Shown one piece after another: positions 55,530 through 64,000 of a stretch of DNA of 64,000 nucleotides. The first letter of the stretch is position 1; each line of letters begins with the position of its first letter. Source of the DNA: Mytilus californianus (lineage: Eukaryota; Mollusca; Bivalvia; Mytilida; Mytilidae). The notes beneath the pieces are model-generated. The model did not search any database. It saw only the letters and a list, made by a program, of their open reading frames with translations, and was not told the DNA's origin. Made by a program: the position numbers and the translations under genes. The stretch spans positions 84,503,143 to 84,567,142 of the forward strand of contig NW_026262679.1 of the NCBI RefSeq assembly GCF_021869535.1. The letters run 5' to 3'.

Positions 55530-55870
55530 AACTTTATTTAAACGGCCTCTAGAAAAGATAGTTTGTAGAAGAAGGCCAGAAGTTTTGCTTTGCAACCGAT
55601 AATCTTCAGACCACCGTGGATTTTGCTGCAAAGGTTTTTTGACTAGCAGAGATCGTGACAATCCCTGCAAGATGCATCGGATTTAACGACCTTCTCGTGG
55701 CAGTGTATATATGTATCCCTAAAAGCCAAACGGATGACCCTCTTTCGCATGGTGTATACTGCCGGATGGCAGATGTCTATATATAGCTATGTGGCGAAAT
55801 TTCTGTACCCCAGGCAATGTTTAGGGGTCGATTAATTTCGATGGTTAATTTTCTATATCGATGAATACTA
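55530..55870. other. Unidentified higher-complexity segment
   Basis: This part is less AT-rich than its flanks, with blocks such as CAGACCACCGTGGATTTTGC, GACAATCCCTGCAAGATGCA, GAAAGG-free CCAAACGGATGACCCTC and a TATATATAGC near 55780. Neither strand has a long frame. It may be an old repeat or a structured RNA; I could not assign it. Confidence 0.35.
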
Positions 55871-56489
55871 TCCATAAGACAATAAAAGTTCACCCCTTAT
55901 GATGTTTTGTGTCAGTATTCTTGCTTCAGCATTGAAATTATAGTTTATTTGAAAAAAATACACAGTTATTAAATACAATTCATACATGTAGCAACGATAT
56001 TCAACAAATTACTGACCAAAATTAAGCAAATGGATAATTCAGTTTTTCAGTTTTCTTACAGGATATTTAGTTGTGCTAAAAGAATGGAAGGAAAAGAACA
56101 TTTGTTAAATCGCTTCTATCTCTATTCATAGTAATGACTGAACATAATCGTTATAATTTGTTATTTAACCAAAAATCTCAGTTTAAATAAACATGTCCCA
56201 TTAATTACAAGGAGTACAGAAATATAATCACTTGAAATTCTCTCGTACCGTAATAAAACCGATGCTGAAAGGGCGTCCGTTTGGATGTGTGGGATGTAAA
56301 AATATGCATCAAAAATTAATTGGAATATTCACATGTCCAATTTATATACATGATTAATATAATAAAAAATCTTGATACATTTTTTTGTAACTGCTCGAAC
56401 AAGTTTTATTTGCTTCAAATAGATTGTAAATAAGAACGGTGTTCAATTCATTACAAAATACTTAACTTTTTATAAAAGGTCAACCTTAA
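55871..56489. other. AT-rich spacer
   Basis: Nothing recognised. Confidence 0.4.
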
Positions 56490-57177
56490 GGATTCCAAAA
56501 GCAAAGGGTTAAGCGTAACTGTTAAAGGCAAATCCAGAAAAGTGCCTCGGAAGCACGAAATTGATAGTGTTTATCTAGTTTACTAGCAATTGGTTGATAC
56601 TGCTGCTGGTGTACTGTTGATTCCCGAAGGTATCATCGGTTCGGATTACCGTGCTTTGGTCCTGACATGATTTGTAACTTTTACTTATTTAAAAATCCAC
56701 GTTCATGAATTAAGAAACTAAGGTTCCAACTTTCTCAGAAACGTTGACCTGTAATATGAATTCGGGTTATTTCTTTATCAGAGATATTATTTTGTGTTGT
56801 TTTCACTTTGTGACAATTAGTTAAAAACTTTGAAACATCTTAAACAAATAATCAATGGCAAAAACTCATCAAAGATACTAGAATTACAATTTGAAATGAC
56901 AGACGCGCATTTTGTCTACATCAGACTCGTTAGTGGTGATCGAATCAAATCAGATGGAATGCCAGATCAAATACGAAGTTTAAAACACAGGCACTTGTCT
57001 CTGAATAACATTTCATGTATCAATATTAAGGTATATGAAATTGTTTTCACAGACAAGTGTCTGTGGGTTAAGAGCATTAAAAAACAAAAATTTCAAACAA
57101 TTGTGCCAAATGCGGCTAATGCAATCTATGCCCGGGGATGCATAAAAACCTTGTATAATGTTCGAATGATAAATTAA
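56490..57177 (+). repeat. R6 (56525-56690) and R5 (56850-57150) in inverted arrangement
   Basis: R6: AATCCAGAAAAGTGCCTCGG, TACTGCTGCTGGTGTACTGT and GTGCTTTGGTCCTGACATGA. R5 in the opposite sense: AACTCATCAAAGATACTAGA, GACGCGCATTTTGTCTACAT and CAGACTCGTTAGTGGTGATC. The 115-codon frame starting at 56830 is translated R5, so it is not a gene. Confidence 0.75.
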
Positions 57178-57660
57178 ACAAATAATAAACAAATGATTGA
57201 CAGAAATGTTCAAAAATTGAACAATATGTAGTACAACAATGTAACGTAAACAACCCACTAAAAATACTAATTCAGTTAATTTTGATTTGTTTATTTCAAC
57301 CTTCAACAAAAATACACTGTACTTGTCTATACTGAAACAACAATCCTGTGTCTTAAAATAAGTTATCATATGATTCCTCGTTTAACAGCCATTTGAAAAA
57401 AATAAGGGGGTATTCATATAAATATGTTTGCCTTATTTTGGTGATACAATTTATTGACCGATAGTATTCATTCCCACTCAACTCATATCTGTAATAGACA
57501 CGTGGGGATTGTTTAAAGCAATCACACAGACATATTCGCATCCTGTGATAGTCCATTATGTTTTAAATTTAGAGAGGAATCTGGTGAATAGGAATAATGT
57601 TCTTTTTTTTCAAACGAGAATATACTTTCTTAATTGAACTGTGTTTTGTTTCACAGTATG
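57178..57660. other. AT-rich spacer
   Basis: The minus-strand frames at 57013-57369 and 57353-57556 overlap R5 or lack any domain. Confidence 0.4.
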
Positions 57661-57704
57661 CGGACTCATTAAGGATGTGTAGCCCTGGCGCTACAGAAGT
57701 AATA

Positions 57705-57776
57705 CGACATCATCGAGAATTGATAGAACGATACGATATAGCTATGTCTCAACTCACAAGAGACATGTTTTCGTGA
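57705..57776 (+). pseudogene. RT C-terminal tail
   Basis: The frame from 57705 reads RHHRELIERYDIAMSQLTRD then MFS and a TGA at 57774. This is the GRHHxLxxRYxxxxSQxTxDMF end of the RT family at 1943 and 8850. Upstream sequence (GTGTAGCCCTGGCGCTACAG, itself a hairpin) does not continue the frame. Confidence 0.75.
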
Positions 57777-57801
57777 TTTTATATAGAGCTTTATATTTAG
57801 A

Positions 57802-57920
57802 TGCCTCGGATGCGGGATTTTTTCCCGCTGCATTGAAGAGCCATTGGTGGCCTTATGTTATTCTCTCTTTGTTCGGGTTGTTGTCTCTTTCACACATTCC
57901 CCGTTTCCATTCCCTATTCT
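57802..57920 (-). mobile_element. R7 element
   Basis: Minus-strand R7: the plus strand reads GCCTCGGATGCGGGATTTTT, CCATTGGTGGCCTTATGTTA, GTTCGGGTTGTTGTCTCTTT and CATTCCCCGTTTCCATTC. It lies just after the RT tail, as in the 2190 copy. Confidence 0.8.
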
Positions 57921-58189
57921 ACTTGACATATTGTATAGACACCTGTCTATTGTTGAAGAATGTATGTTGCACTAGATGTCTAGTGGCTATATGTCTTTTT
58001 GTTGTTTTTTGGTTTGCTGTTTTTTTACGTGTACTCCCACATCTCCTTTGTTTATTCATATATAGTAGTAAATCGAAGAAAAGTTCGAGGACTGAATAAA
58101 TAGTTTCTTGTTTTGTGACTAAAGGAAACTATGATCAAAACAAAAGCAAATTTGAATTACATGAGTCCAATTGTTTACGAGATAAAATT

Positions 58190-58315
58190 GAGAATGGAAA
58201 TGGGGAATATGTCAAAGAGACAACAACCCGACCAAAGAGCAGACAACAGCCGAAGGCCACCAAATGGGTCTTCAACGCAGGGAGAAAATCCCGTACCCGG
58301 AGGTGGTCCAACGAG
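58190..58315 (+). mobile_element. R7 element
   Basis: GAATGGAAATGGGGAATATG, CAACAACCCGACCAAAGAGC, AGCCGAAGGCCACCAAATGG and CCCGTACCCGGAGGTGG. Inverted relative to the copy at 57802. The overlapping frames at 58115 and 58131 are repeat-derived. Confidence 0.85.
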
Positions 58316-59034
58316 AGAGATATATAGGAAAGGCCTGAAAACTATTCACAGCAAATTAGATTTAGATATTATAGATGTTGCATTATTTTCTAATATGAAA
58401 CCCAAGATTGTGCAAATATTACTTATTAAACTATCAGTTCATACTTAAATAATTAAATTTATAATTGTCTCTTGCATATTCGATATTGTGAATTATTCGT
58501 GATCTACAATTTTACTTGTAGCTGTTCCCACCTATCTCGTATCTGAGTGTAATATATCAAATTCATAGAAACGGCGAATATGGTGTAGTTTTCCCCCGTA
58601 TTATATGGATACAAGATAATTCTTTTCTGCTATGCCCACATAGATATTTATTATAGATTTTCAGATATATTAATGCCCTTAGGTTTAAAGTTAACACAGA
58701 CGATCAACACAACTATTATAACTATTAATCATACTTATTCGGTGCGTTATGGATATACAGTTTCCTATCAAAATGTCATAGAACAGAACATCTTACCTAA
58801 CTATCGGTATTGGTGATATTGTGAATAGTTGGGGCTAAATTTCATGTTTTCATCTACAGATCTAGAAAATTTTCGATCCCAGTCTTCTGAGAATGATAGA
58901 CAGTTTTCGACTTACATTTTCTCCCATATTTTCGAAACTTTTTATCAAAATCGTCCTGATTTTCTTTTACCCTTGGGTGAAAAAGACCATTTCAATAATT
59001 TTATTTACTAGCGTATCAATATCTGTGCGGATCA
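58316..59034. other. AT-rich spacer
   Basis: No gene signal. Confidence 0.4.
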
Positions 59035-59760
59035 TGGTTCAGTCATTATCGGTCGTCCAACTGTCCGTATCACTCTGCTCAGCTCTTAAGGTAGATTATC
59101 TGTATACCGCCATTTTGGGTTGTAAAATAGTAGTTCTCAATAGGTCTACTTCTTTGCTTAAATCTGAAAATGTTGAGACAGATTGGCAATTAATGGGTAA
59201 GACTGTTTAACGGACTATAGTAAAATAAGTGGTTTATTGCATTATTCAGACTGATTTATCAAATACCAAATGCAGATGTTTGTTCGAATCAAATTGTCAA
59301 CTTAGCCATTTAATGGGAGATAACTTAAATAGTATTTTTTTATAAAGGAATGATAAAAAACTTTTCTATGTTTACTTGTAGCAAGAAAACAAGATCGGTG
59401 AAACCATTTTTTATTTATATTTTCTTAAAGCATATTCTAAAACCTATCTTCTCATATTTAATTTCAAAATTCTATCTCATAGATTTCCTTTTATTGACAA
59501 AACAGTTTTTTTCATGAACAATCTATGCAAATTTGGGCAATTTAGCTTGAAAAAAAGCACGTTGACCAATACTTTTTATTATATTTTTGAAAAAAAGCAT
59601 GGAAAAATCTACATTCTGGCAAAGTATAAAAAGATTCTATCTGAGAAAATATATACCAATGATCCACCTTATTACAATTGCATATCACGGCTTTGTTGCG
59701 TCAAATACGTTGACCCGGCCTTAGATAGCACTAAAATAAAATTGAACCACAAAATGTTAA
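59035..59760 (+). repeat. Dispersed repeat parts shared with 53280-53355
   Basis: CCAACTGTCCGTATCACTCT GCTCAGCTCTT at 59058-59088 and TTGCATATCACGGCTTTG with GCGTCAAATACGTTGACCCG at 59677-59720 match 53280-53355. The 90-codon frame at 59514 ends in this repeat and has no domain. Confidence 0.65.
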
Positions 59761-59992
59761 ATCATCTTCTATTCCTGGCTTTCTAATACATTAAGCCAAC
59801 TGTTTGTGTCATACATGTGCATATGTATGGAATCAGTATCTTCCAAAGATTTGATTTTCAAAAGTTGAAATGGTGAAAAATAATTCATTTTGTGTGTATC
59901 CATGGCAACATTCTGCATTTATTTAACCTAAAACAATTGCAAAAAGGCGGATGAAAGTGTCACATATTCCCGCAAAATTTGGTTCAAATCAA

Positions 59993-60315
59993 GGCAACAG
60001 TAGTATACCCTGTTCAAAAGTCATAAATCGATTAAGCGAAAACAAATCCTGGTTACAAGCTAAAACCGAGGGAAACACATCAACTATAATTGGAAAACAA
60101 CGGAACAACAGAAACACTGAACTGCAACAAAAACAAACGCCAACATCGACGAAACGGACTATTGATAACAAACTTCCTGACTTGGTACAGGACATTTTAA
60201 GAAAAAATGGTGGGTTGAACCTGGTTTAATGGCTAGTCAAACCTCCCGCTTATATGGCAATGTTAAAAATACCGCTAAAATGACAACACTACGTGACAGG
60301 AGTACAGTACAAACA
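59993..60315 (-). repeat. R3 repeat copy
   Basis: Minus-strand R3: plus strand GGCAACAGTAGTATACCCTG, CTAAAACCGAGGGAAACACA, CTTCCTGACTTGGTACAGGA, GGTTGAACCTGGTTTAATGG and CACTACGTGACAGGAGTACA. Frames on both strands here are repeat-derived. Confidence 0.9.
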
Positions 60316-60603
60316 AACGCAAGAACACTCAGCAATGAGTGACGTATTTTTTGTGACGTCTATATTAACACAGGTAAATTTCTAAAAATAAAATAGATTT
60401 GTTTTATTCATAGACACATACAATAATATAAATTGGGATTGAGTTTGTAATGGTCTTATCTTATGTATTTTCTAACCATGACAAGAATATTAAAATGGAA
60501 TTGTGTTTGTAATGGTGTATTTATTTGTATTTTCTAACCATGTCGGTTTTTCTTCTACATCAAAAATGTATATAAACAAAAAAATCCTGTGCATATAGTT
60601 GCT

Positions 60604-61000
60604 TTAAACAAAACAACATAAAACAAAAACACTGTAGACGAACCACGAGTATCGACTATACTGACAAATAAGACATATGTGAAATGTACCGAAAATACAG
60701 TATTCAAACCACAAACGATAAGACATAAAACAATATCTAACAGGACTTACAAAAGAAACATCATAACTAAATACATGAAAGTTGAATGTATAAATACAGA
60801 GACACGTCGTATAGCAATGCGAATTTACACTCGGCAAAACAGTCATATTCGGGAATAGGTCACGTTCAGTACTAAGCATACCAGACAACGTAGATGGTAA
60901 ACCACAATCTAAGTCGTGGTAAAAATATCGTTAGTTAGTTTAGACACAGACACATCGTATAGATCAACCAATTCGTGACTAGAATTCAAAATAAAATTTC
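60604..61000 (-). pseudogene. RT C-terminal tail and its 3' region
   Basis: On the minus strand from about 60986, SHELVDLYDVSVSKLTNDIF is read, the tail of the RT family. What follows (60604-60900) resembles the 3' region after the 13040 copy in base composition and in phrases such as GACGTGTCTCTGTATTTATA, and holds a 94-codon frame with no domain. I take the whole as a 5'-truncated, decayed element. Confidence 0.6.
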
Positions 61001-61246
61001 CATCCCTTTGAGTGATACATTTTCTAAACGATTGACATTAATCTACCAAATGAGCAAATGAAAATTAGGTGTCTTTTGCCTCATTTTTTCATAAAATTTT
61101 AACACAAATTTCGGGCTTCAAAAAGTTGGAAAAAAACGTTCCCGGACCAATGTCTTGTATAGATATGAAAATACGGACTGTCATACAGAAAACAACCCAT
61201 AATACATACATTACACAATCTTGATGTTCCTATGATTATAAAAATA

Positions 61247-61272
61247 AGAAGATGTGGTATGATTGCCAATGA
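61247..61272 (+). repeat. R1 start cut by MITE
   Basis: AAGAAGATGTGGTATGATTG CCAATGAG stops at 61272, where the MITE begins. Confidence 0.8.
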
Positions 61273-61424
61273 GTCTTCATATTTATATTGTAAAATATCA
61301 GCTCCTCGCACACAGTATGAAGCCTTTTGAAGTCGTTCGCTGAGGTAACTCGACAAAAAGCTTCATATTGTGACTCGCAGCTGATATTTGACAATATCAA
61401 TATATAATAGACAACCTGATAATC
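61273..61424. mobile_element. Hairpin MITE, left end truncated
   Basis: TCTTCATATTTATATTGTAA, CAGTATGAAGCC, GCTTCATATTGTGACTCGCA, GCTGATATTTGACAATATCA and AGACAACCTGATAATC match the MITE at 53520. The first 13 bases of the left terminus are missing and R1 does not resume on the right. Confidence 0.8.
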
Positions 61425-62107
61425 GGTAGTCGGTACGAATAATAAGGTACGTAGTTCTGAATGTAACTCCGTGAATTTTAAAATTTAGCTATCAAGAACG
61501 GATAAATATTGTAGCCAATGGTAGAATCTGTTTTTTAATGATTTAATGGAAAATTATGAGTGCCATGTATCGAGAGGATTTGGCGGCTAAATTACACGAG
61601 ACAAGTTTTATCAACTTTAGGTTCATCAAAATTCATCAAACTGGTCAGAAACATTTTAAATGCATTGAGAATAAAGAAAAATAATTGTACAACTTAACTT
61701 CTTTTCCCATATGTGCATTATAACGAAATTGCATATATATGTGCATTGATTTTCTTAAATTAGCTTTCGTGGTAATTATTGTCATTTTAATTTTTATCTA
61801 ATGTGTTCTTTGTGTAATATATTGAGACTAACTATCATTCTTCCAGGATCTTTGAATGAATAAAAAAACCTACAGAGATCCAATAGAATCATTAAGTTGT
61901 AAAGGGATAGGATAGGAGGAAAAGTTACTTCTTTCTTTCTTTTTTTGTGCTAACAGCTCGATTTTTCTCTTTTTGATGGCTCAAGGTATTTCACCATATA
62001 CATATTTGAGAGAAGCTGTATTTTTGTTTTCCCCATACGGGAAAAGACTCTAAGAGAGAATAGGTAGAAGTTATGTAAATTTTTATATTCTTTATAGGTA
62101 TCTATTC
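61425..62107. other. AT-rich spacer
   Basis: Nothing recognised. Confidence 0.4.
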
Positions 62108-62335
62108 ATCATTAATGTGGAGCAGGATATGCTTACCCTTCCAAAGCACCTGATATCCCCCCGGTTTTTGGTGTGGTTCGTGTTACTCAGTCTTTAGTTT
62201 TTCTATGTTGTGATTTGCATACTGTTTGTCTTTTAATCGTTTATATTCTTTGCCATGGCATTGCCAGTTTGTTTTGCGATATATGAGTTTGAATATCCCT
62301 TTTGAATCTTCAGCTTCTCTTTTTAACGCCCCACG
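62108..62335 (+). mobile_element. R4 solo 3' end
   Basis: TAATGTGGAGCAGGATATGC, ACCCTTCCAAAGCACCTGAT, GTGGTTCGTGTTACTCAGTC and GCCATGGCATTGCCAGTTTG. A clean solo copy; the 66-codon frame at 62226 starts in it. Confidence 0.85.
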
Positions 62336-63024
62336 AATTATTTATTCATTTTTCCTTGGTTTTCAATTTCTTTTTATTGTGGCTTTTGTGATCAAGAAGG
62401 TACAGGACTTCGAACGCACCAAATGAATAGTGTTATTTTCATTATTTTCAACTCTAACAAAAATAAAAACACTAGACAAAATGAAATGAACACGAAGAGT
62501 CAAATCTAAAGTATACAATCAAAATACAGAAAAAAATTATTGACATCACGAACGCCACTAAAAACTATGAATGAACCTAGGTGATCCAAAAGTTCCACTA
62601 CGACACTGACCGTATTAATCCTGTACAAATACGCAAATGAGTCATATTACTAGTGAGTACGCACCATATCAAGAGGATGATAAAGTTAATTCTAGACATA
62701 AATAATGTGCTATTTTGTTTGCTAAATGACATTTAAATTCTTATTTCTCAGTCTTTACAGAATTTTATGTCCTTTTTTAACACTTTACTTTATGTAATTT
62801 GATCTTTGTCAACATTTCTCAATCTTAAACACAGACAGAGATCTCGGATGTCCAAGTTTTATAAAAAAAAAAACACTGCGCTTATTTTTAGTACACAAAG
62901 AAACGTGTGAAAGAAATGTTAAAACCAGATGAATTCGCACAAAGTGTTCTTGAAAAGCGTGACAATATAATTAAGATAAAGTGACAACTTTGCGGTATAA
63001 ATCACACAATCATTTATTATTCCT
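62336..63024. other. AT-rich spacer
   Basis: No gene signal. Confidence 0.4.
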
Positions 63025-63720
63025 TTGGCTACTTGTAAGTGCTTCGGCACTGATGGGATTTCTTATAAGCATTTATTGAATTTCAGTAAATTAATTTATA
63101 TATATTATTATCAGGCTAAAGTTACAATTCCGTCAGTCAAAGTTGATCATAGATGGATCTGGCATTTCTTAAGGTTTTTTATAGCTCCTTATTTTGGAGG
63201 AAAGAGGGGGTTTGAGGTTGGTTCGAGCGTTCCTGATGAAGGTAAGCTAGAAAAGAGCTTCGGAGGCACCAAAAAGTATTATTTCTATGTTTAAGCACTG
63301 GGTCGATACCGCTGCTGGTGGACTATAAGTCACCGCGGGTACCATTAGTCAGTGTTTCGGCACTGAAATAGTTTATAACGTACATGACGTGAATTGTCAG
63401 TTAATAAAGTTAGAAATTTTTATGAAACTAAAGTTCAAACTTTCTCAAAAAAGTTGAAACTTGGAAGGATTTTGCAGGACTTTGGTCAATTAGCTCTTTA
63501 GGTATTTAAACAAGACTGGCTTTCAAATTTTGCGGTTTTTATCTCTCCGAATAAAAGTTAATCCAGAAAGGCACTTCAAACGCACCAAATAACAATCGAT
63601 TTCACTGCTGGAGGGATGTTAGACCCCGCAGGAATCATTAGCTAAGTAGTCAGTGCTTGAACGTCGACACTGGCATACTTAAAAACAAACATGTCTTCCG
63701 TTCATGCACCCAGATGTTTT
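63025..63720 (+). repeat. R6 copies in tandem
   Basis: First copy: AAGTGCTTCGGCACTGATGG (63037), AAAAGAGCTTCGGAGGCACC (63252), GATACCGCTGCTGGTGGACT and CAGTGTTTCGGCACTGA (63306-63366). Second copy: TTAATCCAGAAAGGCACTTC, TTTCACTGCTGGAGGGATGT and TAGTCAGTGCTTGAACG (63558-63662). The 89-codon frame at 63025 crosses the first copy and has no domain. Confidence 0.65.
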
Positions 63721-64000
63721 AAAAACTCCACTGGCAACACCGTCCGTGTTACTCCTGTTAAAAAAACGTGATGAGTCATATATCTAGTGATAACGCGTCA
63801 TAAAAAGCGAGTTATATGCACGAGATGTTTATTATCTTTTTTTTTATTCTGAAATAAAATTTATATTATGGATTCTCGAGTTTTACTGAATTAATCATTT
63901 CGCTATATAATACAAAGACAGAGATGTGATTGCCAAGATTTCTATAGACATTGTACTTATTTTAAGTACTCAACGACAATAATGGTTAAACCAAAGGAAT
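63721..64000. other. Right edge, AT-rich
   Basis: No feature is recognised. Confidence 0.4.

Noticed and set aside
56830-57177. 115-codon frame that looks like a small protein
   Set aside because: Most of it is translated R5 sequence (GACGCGCATTTTGTCTACAT and the TCGTTAGTGGTGATCG block), so the frame is incidental.

Overview
The window looks like AT-rich nuclear DNA of a bivalve mollusc, most likely a mussel of the genus Mytilus. The reasons are an intron-split opsin gene with GT/AG boundaries, very low coding density, mollusc-type reverse transcriptase remnants, a tRNA-like SINE whose 3' tail is the short ATTTAATCAATCAA type, and interspersed repeats that I recognise from mussel DNA. The genus is inferred from recalled repeat families, not from a search. 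Nothing here looks bacterial, and there is no rRNA, convincing tRNA or CRISPR array.

Only one conventional gene is supported: the 3' part of an opsin (exons 4046-4151 and 5453-5862, + strand), covering transmembrane helices 6 and 7 with the retinal-binding lysine and the C-terminal tail. Its upstream exons were not found and probably lie left of the window. Every other protein signal is mobile-element debris. This comprises reverse transcriptase pieces at 1943-2420, 8850-9450, 13040-13216, 29883-30080, 57705-57776 and about 60925-61000, and a tyrosine recombinase remnant at 51091-51619. The recombinase sits in an element with the split direct-repeat order A1-ORF-B1-A2-B2 (50771-53068), the hallmark of Ngaro/PAT-type DIRS retrotransposons.

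Repeat families, named here for cross-reference. R1 is an element of up to about 800 bp starting GATGTGGTATGATTGCCAAT. R2 and R3 are related elements sharing a core ACCAGGTTCAAYCCACCAT...CCAAGTCAGGA. R4 is the 3' end of a reverse transcriptase element (ATGTGGAGCAGGATCTGCT). R5 carries GACTCATCAGTGACGCTCGA and CGTTTCGTCTAC. R6 carries AATCCAGAAAAG and CTGCTGGTGGAC and often adjoins R5. R7 is a roughly 120 bp element with ACAACCCGACCAAAGAGCAG.

Layout: 1-4000 repeats and retroelement debris; 4046-5943 opsin 3' end, its intron filled by nested R1; 6000-14660 R1/R5/RT mosaic with a 1.1 kb palindrome (11790-12950) and paralogous blocks; 14660-18290 mostly featureless; 18795-25220 copy A of a segmental duplication; 25375-25640 SINE; 26105-30545 a 4.1 kb interval bounded by 390 bp inverted arms with TATA and E-box motifs, enclosing a 65 bp minisatellite and an RT scrap; 31218-31835 a tandemly duplicated unit; 32857-38120 copy B of the segmental duplication, followed by a recent near-identical tandem copy up to 40582; 40600-50400 degenerate tandem arrays and solo repeats; 50771-53068 the Ngaro-like element; 53100-64000 repeats including two copies of a hairpin MITE. 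The genes do not form a pathway; the window mainly records successive duplications and transposon insertions beside one photoreceptor gene.
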